A stretch of DNA of 64,000 nt, taken from positions 1,085,447 through 1,149,446 of the forward strand of contig NW_006763300.1 of NCBI RefSeq assembly GCF_000218685.1, written 5' to 3'. Source of the DNA: Serpula lacrymans var. lacrymans S7.9 (Eukaryota > Basidiomycota > Agaricomycetes > Boletales > Serpulaceae). The position numbers and the translations under genes were made by a program. Below the pieces are notes generated by a model. That model was not told where the DNA came from and ran no database searches. It saw only the letters and a program-made list of their open reading frames with translations. Numbering within the stretch: the first letter of the stretch is position 1; every line of letters begins with the position of its first letter. Positions 21,233-32,425 of the stretch are shown one piece after another.

Positions 21233-22256
21233 GGTGAAGACCATACATGTTGGCTGTATTCGCTGCTGACTTTTCATAGCCTTGCAGGTGTTTTACACTT
21301 CCGGAATGATTTTGATATACCTTTGAACTGGTACTTCTGCGCACTATTACCTGTCGTGTTGCGATACTAACACGTTCTCAGGAACGCCTTCACACCATCA
21401 CAGCTTGTCGTTGATCGACTCCCGCAGGCGCTCCGAACACAATAAGAACAACGCTCCCAGGGCTGACTTGCCTCATATTTTTTCGCAAGCCAGCATTGCA
21501 GGGTCGCGGCGAATAGCACTGCCGCCATCAGCAAGGGCTTTATACACATGGTAAACCTCAAACTCGGTGCATCTATGGAAACTTTTGACCCGCTATGCTG
21601 CTAACAGCAAACATGTGTTTTATGTGCTATGGTCTAACCTCTTTTTAATGTGACAGGCCTCACTTCTGAGTCTCTAGCCTCAACCATACGTATTTATTTG
21701 CTTTCCGTGTCGTTATTAAACCGTGTATATCAGCTTTCCTGTGTCAGTTTACTGCTGTGTTTTCAGTTAGAAGTATGTTCTTTGTCTTGCATGTTCTTGC
21801 TGTCTTGCCTGATAACCTCGGGCTACTATAGAGCCGAAAAAAGTCATTTATAACCCTTGTACTTCTAGCTAGTGAAAGTGCAAATGAACTATGTTTATCG
21901 ACCGCTTTGTGGCATTCATCTAGAAGCGCTGGTCCTTTGTTGTGAACTAAATCCACAGTGTAGGCCGAGCACTAGTGTCACTCCCGATGTTCCGTCACAT
22001 TACGGCGTCCACCGCGTCGAGGGCGTGCTGTGACTCAGACTCATTTAATTTTCCCCAAGAAAAAAGCGTGTTTCTCGTGTGGACAGCGATCTCGGTCCTA
22101 TCTGCAAACTACGGGATTCATGTGAGTAATCGTTCAGGCAGCTGGCTTTCTCCGATGACACGCTGAGTTGGCCCTTTACATATTATCTGACGATATACCG
22201 CCCCACTGTTGCCTCGCGGCACCGTGTTCCCCAGATAAATATCTGCAAGACACCTT
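21233..22256. other. Intergenic ~1 kb, no gene seen
   Basis: Only open frames below 70 codons occur, without introns that would join them sensibly. This is one of the larger gaps in the housekeeping part. Confidence 0.5.
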
Positions 22257-23412
22257 ATGTCCAATACGTTACTCCCTGAACTTGCACCTGACACAGAAGG
22301 CGACCATCTGGATATGGCTCCTCTCTCAACATCGCAAGCAGTAGCTGTTTACTGTGCAGCATCTCTAGGAAAGCGTCCAGCCTTTCAACTCGCTGCTTTG
22401 TGTATGCCAACCTTCATTCCCGCCTTGTCTTCATCAAAACTGACCTCTCCGCCACTCATCCAGCTCTAGGACATGCCCTCGCAGCGGCGAAGCGGCCATT
22501 GGTCTACGGTGGTGGTAATAGCGGTATCATGGGCATCATATCAGGCGCCGTCATGGAGTCTGAGGAAGGTCAAGTGACTGGCATCATCCCATATGCCATA
22601 TTCGCCGCTGGCGGAGAGAAAGACAAGGGCAATGGAGTTCCTACTACGTCTACTGTATCTGCCGTACTCGATGAGTCACGGCGAGGACAGGTACGTCAGG
22701 ATCTGTTACATATTTCATATATCATCCTAACATTCTGATGTTTTGTAGATCGAAACCGCAAGTTGGCTTCGTCGTGATTGCAGTTGTATGGCGTTATAAC
22801 GTTATCTTCGTTTTCTAGATCGTAGTCAACTCCATGCACGAGCGTAAAATAGAGATGGCTAAGCGTGTAGGCGGGTTTGTTGGCTTGCCTGGAGGCTATG
22901 GGACTTTCGAAGAGGTATTTGGTGGTTGTATGCTACTCGAATAACTATATTGATGCCCTTTCCCACAGATCCTGGAGGTCATTACGTGGAACCAGCTTAA
23001 CATTCATAATAAACGTAGGTGGTCGTGTCCGCAGCTTAGGCTTATAGATGTCTTACGCGTCGCCTGAACAGCCGTAGTGCTCCTTAATGTTCTGTCATAT
23101 TTCGATCCCCTACGACAACTCATCCGAAATGGTATCGAAGATGGATTCATCCGGCCCCGGAATGAGCGCCTCGTGATCTTTGTCGATGGTCCTGAGGACC
23201 ATTCACTGCACGAGTCGTTTGACTGGGGCAAGGCTGCGCTTGATGCCTTGAACAGCTGGGAGCACGATCAAGTACAGGCACTGCCATTCTTTTGGACAAA
23301 GGATACGGATAGCAGCAATGTCACGAACGGGGGATACCTCAGGCAGAAGGGTAGGTGGTTGAGGAAGGTTTGGCACGTACGGGCTCGCTCGTTGCCCCGC
23401 GCTGCGGCATAA
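22257..23412 (+). CDS. LOG-family nucleoside 5'-monophosphate phosphoribohydrolase
   Basis: Five exons (22257-22401, 22464-22690, 22819-22914, 22969-23014, 23072-23412) give 284 residues. The Rossmann-type fold of the 'lysine decarboxylase-like' LOG family is clear: [41 protein letters not shown] and the nucleotide motif PGGYGTFEE with [15 protein letters not shown]. In plants LOG releases cytokinin bases from riboside monophosphates, and fungal homologues can do the same or hydrolyse other nucleotides. The C-terminal ~100 residues, with [13 protein letters not shown], extend beyond the compact bacterial form. The annotation as lysine decarboxylase found in databases would be misleading. Confidence 0.88.
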
Positions 23413-23613
23413 CTTTGTTTGCTACTTCTGATATCCTAGGCGGATATCATGCAGTCTAGAACATATGTGCCTCAGACACGGAAGCATACAGGTGCTCACC
23501 GGTGTCTACTTTACTTATTAGTATAACACTTTGGACTTCCATTTAGATATATGCCTCGTACAACCCCACACGTGTAATATATGCATGCGCATGTCATGTC
23601 GTACTTTAATGAC

Positions 23614-25409
23614 TCAAGCAGAGGATGCCTTGCCGAATTTGGTCTCGATTTTTCGGTCCGTGCTCATGAATGCTTTGACGTCGTCGTCGGTAACACTGGC
23701 TTTCCTCTGTAGAACGAGTTGAGTAGGCTTTTAATATATATATATATATGAAGAGAATCTGCGCACCGTTTGAAAGCCTTTGACGAAGTCTTGCAAAAGC
23801 TGAATACATTTAGCTTTAAGTTGTCCAGTGAGTAGGCGTCCAGCCCTGTATTCCTATAAAATTACCACGTTCAGCTTCTAAGTATGCTTCAAGAGGACAA
23901 ACTATAACTTACTTCACCGATCTTCGCCAGCTCCTCATCGTCCTCTAAAAAGAAACCAAGGTATTGGTAAGCTACATCAACCTCTGTGTCTCCTCCATAT
24001 TTTCGGTGTTCTTCCTCTGTCTCCTTCCCGCCTGAGAAACCATGTTTATTGATTTTATTCTTGATCTGATTGGGGGTATCATTCATGAAAATACTCGAAT
24101 TAGGATCCGAAGCGCTCATCTTCGTCTGTGGGCCCTGTAATGCGGGGAAGAAACGAGAGTGGACCAATGCTGGCTTTGGGTATTTAAGTTTCTGCGCGAC
24201 ATCTCGCGTGAGCCGGAAATAAGGATCTTGGTCGATCGCGCAAGGGATCAGACAAGGAATGTTGGATACCTCTCCGAAAATATGAGGGAATGAGTTAGAG
24301 AATGAAGGGGCAGCCTGTATGGCAGCGAAGTGTATTTTTCCGATATTGTCACTAGAGAAGAGCGTCACGGTTTATGTCGTGCCGTTTCGAATAATATAAT
24401 GATACATACGACTCATTAAATCCAAAGGTAGCCTTGGCCTGGTTGAAAGATATCTGGCGAGATATCTTGGAAACATTGCGATAGAATGCGCCGCCCAAGT
24501 AGTCGTAGTCACTGAAGATGAATGTCTTCTCTAGATCGAATCCTACGGCGATAATATCTTTTGCATTTTGCTGTGCAAATGCTCGGGTCTGCTCAGCTTT
24601 AAGTTCGTGTTTGAACAAAAATTTCTCATCATCTGCAGGAGACACAGTCAGCCAGGCTAGAGGGAGTAAACATCGAACCTAGCTCACCGGTGAGTTGAAT
24701 TACTAGTGGTACTTCAAAGACGTCCTGCAACCACCTTCGTCGCGGTTAGATGTGATATAAAAATGATAAAGTATAATCCTAACTTTGTGAACACAAAGGG
24801 TATCATATGTCCTAAGTGCATGCTGTCGCTACTAGGCCCTCGTCCGGTGTACAGGAAGAAAGGCTTTCCCTGTTCATATCGGTCCAGAATCTTGTCAAGG
24901 TCCCTTTATCCCAGATCACATCAGTAAACTGTCTTTTTGACCGTCGGAAGAACTTTAGGACAGCCGCAAGTGAGTGAAACTCACCGGTGCGAGAAGAACA
25001 TACCTCTTCGAAGAAGCGGATGGGTTTTATGGCCTGTAAGCTTTTCGAAACGTTCAAGGAGAGCTTGATCGATGCGCCTAGTACCAAATTGATCAAGTAG
25101 TTTGTCGTAGTCGATCGCGAGCTGTTTCCCATCTGCAGATACGGAACCTTGCACGTCCCACGGCGTGACAACTTGGGCATGAGCTTCCGATGCAGATGTA
25201 GGTTTGATCTCTGGGGCGTTAGAGGTAGAAGCGGACGGGGCAGCATCTGGTGTAGCGTCACTCATGTTTTCTTTGGGTCTTTAGATGTCTAGTCAGAGAA
25301 TAATAATGGGTTGACTGGAATGATTGTGGACATACACGGAGATGCTGGCATTATCGAGTGATGTCGTTAGGGATTCTATCTTTTTCCCGTTAGGATCTTC
25401 TGACGCCAT
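23614..25409 (-). CDS. WRS1: Cytosolic tryptophanyl-tRNA synthetase
   Basis: TrpRS charges tRNA-Trp. The core exons are 25278/25265-24985, 24903-24784, 24734-24688, 24632-24410, 24351-23913, 23853-23767 and 23706-23614. Class I motifs are present: HLGHM (HIGH-like, after GRGPSSDSM) and [19 protein letters not shown] near the N-terminus and [12 protein letters not shown] mark the eukaryotic/archaeal type. The start is uncertain. ATG 25265 ([11 protein letters not shown]) gives 429 residues. An upstream exon, 25409-25336 ([20 protein letters not shown]), can join at 25278 through a well-formed 57-nt intron with a CTGAC branch site, giving a longer N-terminus in frame. I prefer the longer form. 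Intron 6 contains an AT-dinucleotide run. Confidence 0.9.
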
Positions 25410-25995
25410 GTATAAGTACGAGTACGAGACAAATGGTACTTGAGAATAATTCGATGATAGGAAACTTTTAAGGTCAAAACTCAGAGTCAGTGAATAGATC
25501 TTCCGAGTCATTTGCACGTGGTTATCAGTGCCCCATCTTGCCAGTCCCTTACGTAAGACAAGTATTTCTTGTACTTGTCGTTACTTATACGCAAGGTTAA
25601 CCAAACGTTCTCTCAAAGTTGTCAAATATTCAATGTACAATGCAATTCATTCGGTTATTGAACGTATTCGTACATTACGGCTAAGTAACACAACTTGGAT
25701 CACTATGTAATTTTATCATATGGTATGTCAGATGGTGAGAAGGGAGGTTGTGGGGGATGCGGCGAATGTAATGTTTTTAATGTTATCTGTATTATGGGAG
25801 GGAAGGAGGAAATGTTCGTGCACTACGTTTGTCCTCTACCTGTTGACCCTCGTTTGTATAGAACTTTTCTAAACTCTTGAACCATCACCGAACAACCAGT
25901 CCACATCTCGAATGCGCATTATGTGCATTGAGGACGTCGACCGGCGGTGTGGAACCCCTTAGAATCAGAGAAATGAAGATGGAGGTATGATGTGG
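25410..25995. other. Intergenic, WRS1 upstream and TBP 3' side
   Basis: This gap of nearly 600 bp holds the WRS1 promoter and the TBP terminator region. A 61-codon Gly/Cys-rich frame at 25695-25880 does not resemble anything known. Confidence 0.5.
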
Positions 25996-27135
25996 TCAGG
26001 GCTTCCTGAACTCGCACAACACCGTGTAGATGGTATTGAACGCAGTGTAGATCTCTTCCCTGACCTAAGTCGGGAAGATGACAGTTAGCAGATGGACTGA
26101 ACCGACTCCACTAACCCGACGTCTCCCGGAAGAAACGTCGATATCGCAGAAAAGGTAATAGCTTTACCTTTGCACCGGTAAGCACAATCTTCCCCGACAC
26201 GAAAATAAGTAGCACCACTTTGGGCTTAATCATGCGATAAATAAGACCTGGAAACAGCTGCGAAGAAAATATCATTAGCTTCAAACGTCAGCTGTAGTAA
26301 AATATATGTACCTCTGGTTCGTAACTACTGAACTGCCCGTGACTGTACGCCAATCCCTCCAATCGTATGGGGAATTTGACATCACAGCTACCAACGATAT
26401 TCTGAATCTTGAACTCGGAGAACTTCGCGTCGAAACCGAGCTTCTGCACTATACGTGCATATTTTCGCGATGCCAGCCGCGAGTCGTCTTCCGATTTTGC
26501 ACCGGTGACTACCATCTTGCCCGAAGCAAAGATGAGTGCAGTCGTCTTGGGATCACGGATACGCATGATGACGGCCGCGAAACGCTGTGCAGTGACGAAG
26601 CGAGAAGCTCGACATGCACGCACATAATAAATCAAATAATGCCAACCTTGGGATTATATTCCGCATTACGAGCGTGTAACGCAATAGTCTTCAGGTCAAG
26701 CCGACAATCGAGGTTGACCGTAGCGACAATGTTCTGCAATGTCGGAACAATACCCTCAACTGCTGTGATATGTTGCTGCTCAAGAGTAAGCGGCACTGGT
26801 GTAGCTGCAACAGGAGTAGCGACTGGAGTCGACGGGCCAGCGACGGCGTTGGGTTGAGAGCCATTGATCAGAGTCTGCGACTGCGTGGCCGTCGGGGATT
26901 GCGATGGTGAATGTGACTGCGATAGCGGGGATGGCCCTGGTCCCGGCAGAGCGAGATTAGATGGGCCAGGAAGATATGTATTCGACCCTGGCAAGGCTAA
27001 TCCATGGCTAGACTGGACCCCTGGCTGCTGTAATTGTTGTGGTTGTTGATACTGTGGTTGTTGGTATTGCTGCTGCTGCGGGGGGACATGTGTTCTACCA
27101 AAAGTCACTTGACGAGCGGGCAAGGCGAAGGACAT
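25996..27135 (-). CDS. SPT15: TATA-binding protein (TBP)
   Basis: TBP is the universal initiation factor used by all three nuclear RNA polymerases. Exons 27135-26647, 26584-26312, 26257-26168 and 26064-25996 give 306 residues. The saddle-forming core has two direct repeats: [36 protein letters not shown] with [31 protein letters not shown], then [22 protein letters not shown] … [39 protein letters not shown]. (Only parts are quoted here.) The first ~125 residues are Gln- and Pro-rich, the variable N-terminal domain. An open frame continues upstream to 27273, but MSFALPARQ at 27135 is the natural start. Confidence 0.95.
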
Positions 27136-28021
27136 TTTCTGATTGGATAAGAAGTTTGGAGGGGCTACAGAACACAGCCTTTTAAGGGCGTGAGAAAAAT
27201 ACGGCGAAGGGGGCGGAAAGACAAGACCCAGCAAGTCACGACCTGTGGCCTTTATATACTGATGTGAATTCAAGCTCCGCCCTTGATAACAATCAGAACC
27301 TTAATTCTTAGGTTCCTTTCTCCTTCCACAATCAAGGCATGATCCGTCCGAAGCGCCCGTCTTGCTTGAGTGTGCACGTCGTTCATAACAACTTGCCCGA
27401 TACACCTGCTGGTCAAGAACACTTCATTGGTCTGGGAGCTATATGACCTGCGCATTTCATTCACGCACCTGGGGTTTAATTCGTCTTTCTTGTACATGTT
27501 GATTGGGAGCAGTGGGGTGTTAAGTCGGTTTACCCGGTCATTCTCACGCTCGTCTCGCAGGTCAGCCGTGTAGATATTGCCTGCTCGGGGCTACATTTCT
27601 CTCTTGTATTGATGTGTCAAGAGTTTGTGACGGTTGCGATCCTCTGAATCGTTGGATGGAAATGCTGTATTGCAGTTTGAGCAGTTGTGATCTTAGCGGG
27701 AATATCTACTACCTCAAAGGTGATTGTGGCGTCACAAAGGCGGGGATGACGAGGCTGTGTCGGCCATCTTAGTAATACTGCCTTGACAACCTCCGCAGCT
27801 ATCTCGTAATATCAGATGTCGACTTTCGCATGATTGACTTGCAAGATTCACCCAGTGACTATAGACAGATTACAGCCTGGAATAATTGTCTTCGACTCCA
27901 CGACCAGAGTACATAAACGTTACAAGGAGCAATAGAAACATAAACATCATGCAAGAAACCAAAGCTTTCGAGAATCAAACTTCAAAGTAGCAAAGACAAC
28001 CTTTTTTTTGTTTTGCTGCAT
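27136..28021. other. Intergenic, TBP upstream region
   Basis: No recognisable gene lies in these nearly 900 bp. The short open frames at 27270-27573 on both strands lack family features. The TBP promoter should lie near 27136-27400. Confidence 0.5.
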
Positions 28022-29117
28022 TTAGCGACCGCCGATCAGTGGTGCACGCTCTTCGTCTTCGAGCATAATACCACCGCCACGCCATTTGGTGACCAAGCTG
28101 TAAAGGGCCTTGAGGGTCCAGAGAGCTGCAAGAATGGCAAAGGCAAGCGAAGACCAGTGGACGAAGCCCGAGCGGGTCTGATGCGCAAAAATTGCCCAAA
28201 GGGACCAGAGGATGGCAATGGATGCAGGAAGATCACCCTCGGGAGAAGAGAACGCATAGGTAGCTGCGGTGCCTTCCAGGAAGAAACTGTAAGAGGTATA
28301 GGCGTAAGAAAGTTAGCACTCATGATATCCTGATCGTATTACGCACAGTCCAAGGAAGACGAAGACTTTGGTCCAGACGCCGGCGCGCTCGTGGAGGGCG
28401 TTTACACCGAATGCCTCGAATGCAGTCAAAACAACCAGCACAGTAGTCCAACCATGGTAAAGCGAGAACGGAAGGTGAACGAAAATCTCGTCACCAGTGG
28501 TGGAGGGCGCGTGATGCTTCTTGACGATGTAGTAAATGTGCTGTGTAGCTGTGAATTAGAAGACGAGGAACATGCTATTCATAACACGGCTTACAGTCAC
28601 TGCGGAACTGACGAACAGCGCCAAGATGAATGCTGTGAAACCCACTGTTGAGCACACCGCATTGCTCCAACGGTGTTCGAATACTCACCGATGACGTAAT
28701 GGTGCGTAGCCCAAAGGTTGACGTAGATGGCGTTCAGGATGCCCAGAAGAGGGAAACGCCATGAAATGCCGTCGATGATGACCTTCTTGCCACTAGCGGT
28801 GAACTGGTAGATGACTGTCCCAAGCAAAAGCAGATGAATCAAAGTCCTGAAACCCCTCTTTTAACATATTTTCCTTTGTCGAGGAGAGGTAAAACACACC
28901 AGATGAGGAAAGCCCAAGGAGCAGGAGTGATGTAGGTCTCTTTTCCGGTGTAGTAGATATCGTTAGGAGCGGCAATTGTATAGATGTTCGACCCTAAGAA
29001 GAGGAAGTACACCACGACATTGACGACCTACAAGAAAGAGCATGATGTCGACAAATATCCTCTAAAATGTATTCTGAAACATACCTTCAACAAAATTCCG
29101 TCCTTCCAGCTGGTCAT
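28022..29117 (-). CDS. Polytopic membrane protein, TspO/MBR-like
   Basis: Exons 29117-29085, 29027-28900, 28846-28689, 28644-28595, 28540-28347 and 28286-28022 give 275 residues with about seven hydrophobic segments: [76 protein letters not shown] and [12 protein letters not shown]. The segment [20 protein letters not shown] with Trp-rich helices resembles bacterial proteins annotated as tryptophan-rich sensory protein (TspO/MBR-like). I infer this distant relation from the pattern only. The C-terminus ends in an acidic tail ([12 protein letters not shown]), perhaps a sorting signal. Role and membrane are unknown. Confidence 0.75.
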
Positions 29118-29928
29118 GACGAGTTGAATATAATGTTTATACTAACAATGTGGGGAAAGGAAAGAAGGGGGACTAAACAAACGGCAAGCGAGAAGTGGTG
29201 CTTATGAGTGTTTGCAAGCAAGGAGGGAGCGCATACAGCATGCGCAGTTCGGCCCCTGACGACACTTGCCATGTGCCTTCCAATTCCGTCATTTCTATGG
29301 ACAAACGAAGTGGCGAAGACCGCAACTACATGGCGCCGAGTTTGCAAATCACAGCCTATTCCAATTCTAGCATGGCCTGTGTGTGGCGTGATACCTTCAA
29401 TTATTCGAAGACAATGTATCTAGCGAAAAGTTCTTTGAAGCACTCACAGCACCACAGTGGTTTTGACACAACAATGGCAGGCAGAGCAGTGCATTCAAGA
29501 TATCACCCAACAGATCAATGTGAGATCTTTCTTCACCGCAAAAGTGATTTGAAAAACTGTGCCTTCAACGAAAACTGAGGAGCGGATATGAACTTGAATA
29601 TGAATATCAGGCGATTAGAAACCAGCTGGCGGCTGTAACAAGCCACTGGAATGTTACTATCAGTGAAACTGTTGCTGCTGGATTGCAATTAGACCAAAGC
29701 TGCGCCTAAAGATGGCATGATATCTCGAAAATAGATTCATGACGGGGTCCCAGGTCTATATTTTTCTCATCTTTCTCCAAAGTTAGTTGATACGATAGGC
29801 GCAGTAGACCGAAATCTAAACTACGCTGCAATGGTACACTATATAACAGGAAGTTTTGCAACTGTGCCATCAGGGGCTATTGACCGACCGGCCAGAAATA
29901 TAGATAAGTGGCTGATGGGTTCCGAGCA
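29118..29928. other. Intergenic, no gene seen
   Basis: A 127-codon open frame at 29195-29578 is the longest. It has no domain, low hydrophobicity and an overlapping frame on the other strand, so I do not call it a gene. Confidence 0.5.
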
Positions 29929-31628
29929 TCAACAGCTTGACAGGCCCATCGTAACTAGATCGTTTCCAGCCTTGATATAATAGTAGTCGCCTAAACACAC
30001 GCGCTTTGAGGGAATAAATAGTATTTGATCTAATCAATTTTAGCTTACCGTATACTATGCCGGTGAGATTGTTCGCAGAGGGGTAGTGGTTATTAACAGT
30101 ACCATTGGCAAGTAAGCTTTGCCACGCTGGCTGCCAGGCTAAATTAGTCGTGTCGGAGAGGATCTATCCCGAGTCTTCTAATCAGCTAGATTATAGGGTG
30201 ACTAGCATGAGCGCACCTTCAGCGCTGCGCTGGCCCATAGATCAGCTCCTGTTGTATTGGAAGGTTTCAGTGATGCTTCTTGTCTTGATAATAGAAGTAG
30301 CCCAGTCGCTACGATGGCTGCTGCAGAAGAGTCCGCAGGCCGAGGAGGTACCAGAGGAGCGTCGAAATCCCTGCGATATTCATGTACAGTTAGCTTTTGC
30401 GCCGGTCACTATAGAAAAGAAAGGTACCAAGGCGTGATACCATTTTCAGGCAAGTTGTTTAAGAAATAGGTCGCCATCCTGCGTGAGGTCTCGAGATAAT
30501 TCATATCTCCCGTGTGATTGAACACTGGTGAGAAAATACTGAGGATGGCATTATCGAATAGACCAAGTAGCCAGCAACATACTGTTGGCAAATCCATATA
30601 CGCCCCAGGCTTGCCCGCGGGTCCAAGTGCTGTGAATCGCCGTTAATATATAGCTCTTTCAAGCTTTCGGGACAAAGCTACCTATTGTTAGCATAACCTT
30701 GAGCTGTTCCTCGCCATATTACATCTCCAGTGGTAGCATTATATTCAACGACGTGAAATGAAGAACCTGGAGGTAGCGTGGATTCGTTAGTTCGTCGTAC
30801 AGGCTATGTAAGTAGTGGAGATGCATACCATCCGGACGGACATGATTCTCCATCGTTTTGTTTGCATGAGATATAGCAATATCACGTAGAGTGTGGTTAT
30901 TAGTAAGTGATTCAGAGACAAATAACACCTATATGCCTGAAATTAGAGTCGAACGACCTTTAGCACAGAATGACTCACTTCAAGATTCATCATGTTGTCG
31001 ATAATGACCTTACAGATAGAAAAGTGTTATTCGAGTGTTCAGAAGAGTGGACTAGAGCATACCTCAAAGTCAGTTGGGTCAGCTGTATCCCAGCTACGAG
31101 TACAACCAACTACAGGGTTGAAACGTGCAGCCAGAGCAGTTGCAAATTGATTGACAGCTTCAATGGCTGATTGATTTGAAGGGTCACTGTGCCCCAACAT
31201 AAATAAGAAGCAGCTTCACAAGTACACAAAACGCACATTGCGAGCTCATGCACAAACGGAAAGCTTAAGAAGCCGACGTCATGTCCAACAGTCGAATTCT
31301 GCTCCAGGGGGACCTCAGCTGCGCTCCACTGACGTGCCATGGTGACCCAGTCTGGCTGATTGCGAAGACCACATAACTGCGCACGAGTATTAAGCTCATA
31401 CAAAGTAGCCGGGAAGAACCCTGTTGTCCAAGTGTCTGGTGCGAAGTATTGCCAGATTCCTTCCACTCTGTCTGTGTACTGAGGATATTGAGCCGGGTTG
31501 GGCTCAGATTGAGCGACCTTGAGGATCTTTTGTTGAATGAGGGGCGAGTATAGTTGTGCAGGGTAAGTGAATTGCGCGTAGCTGACACCGAGAAATAAGC
31601 AGGGAGCTACCAGTAACAGCGCGATCAT
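29929..31628 (-). CDS. Secreted GH88 family hydrolase
   Basis: GH88/105 enzymes cleave unsaturated glucuronyl or galacturonyl residues left by polysaccharide lyases, so this is probably a plant-cell-wall or glycosaminoglycan oligosaccharide processing enzyme. Ten exons (31628-31237, 31186-31063, 31008-30979, 30928-30829, 30766-30682, 30629-30583, 30524-30428, 30370-30217, 30163-30049, 29990-29929) give 401 residues. A signal peptide (MIALLLVAPCLFLGVSYA) starts the protein. The alpha6/alpha6-barrel pattern follows: WTTGFFPATLYEL, DVGFLSFPFVHEL, DNMMNLEVLFVSES, the family motif TWTRGQAWGVYGFAN, YLETSRRMATYFLNNLPENG, WDFDAP, SSAAAIVATGLLLLS and YGDYYYIKAGN. Asp residues in DNMMNLE and WDFDAP are the likely catalytic positions by family analogy. 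The exact substrate is undetermined. Confidence 0.9.
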
Positions 31629-32425
31629 GATGGCAGTCGCAGACCAGGTGTAAATGTGATGCCAGCAAGAAGAACTAGTAGCAGGAGAACATTTTAAGTT
31701 TTATGTTCCCAAATCCCAGGTGACCCTAATCGGAGCAGAATAGGGTCACCTGATAGTGCGTCTCATCCCTTTGGACGCGAGCACACCACCGGGCCGGTCA
31801 ATGTCGAGCTAAACAGAGATTCGTTTTCTCCTTCATCATGAGCCACGTCTGTCGGGAATCACTGAGATGCGCATCACGACGTGAATCCCCCCCACTGTTT
31901 GTAGCAAGACCAATAGAGAAAGAGCTTTTCGAAATCAAGAGGCTCGCGCTGCCAGCTACCTCCAGTAGCTGTATGGTAGGCTGTACCATAGAAGACTGTA
32001 AGGCCTCATGCCGTGGCTCGGTGACTTGATGTATGCTATATGAGAGTAACAGCTCGAGAGACGGACCTCGACAATACTGATAAGATAAGATGTTGAATGC
32101 GAGAATACGTGTCGGATTTCAAAGACAACGGTGGGCGACGTGGACTGTCTGAGGAATACGTATGAATCATATGATGCGCCGTGTAGTACTGCGCCGGTAT
32201 ACCTTCAGTCCATAACTTTACACAGTTGCGCACGTCGTTCCACGTTGTCGCAGTCAAGACTGTGGACTTTGGCCAAGTTTGGTCGGGTGGCTACGGCTGT
32301 ACGCAGCGGCAAAGCATGTTTTTGCCACACCGAACGCAGCACGCTCGCTTGCGTATATACAGCACTCCCTGCGTTTTGTACCCCATTCTTACCTCTTTCT
32401 TTTAAACGAGTGTGCTGTATAGAAG
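31629..32425. promoter_or_regulatory. Divergent upstream region, GH88 / VPS1
   Basis: Nearly 800 bp separate the two starts. An inverted GGTGACCCTA / TAGGGTCACC pair lies at 31719-31728 and 31741-31750, about 100 bp upstream of the GH88 start, and might be a regulator site. A 140-codon frame at 32131-32553 overlaps the VPS1 start in another frame and is rejected. Confidence 0.4.

Noticed and set aside
23731..23750. AT-dinucleotide run
   Set aside because: It is a short microsatellite inside a WRS1 intron with no further meaning visible.
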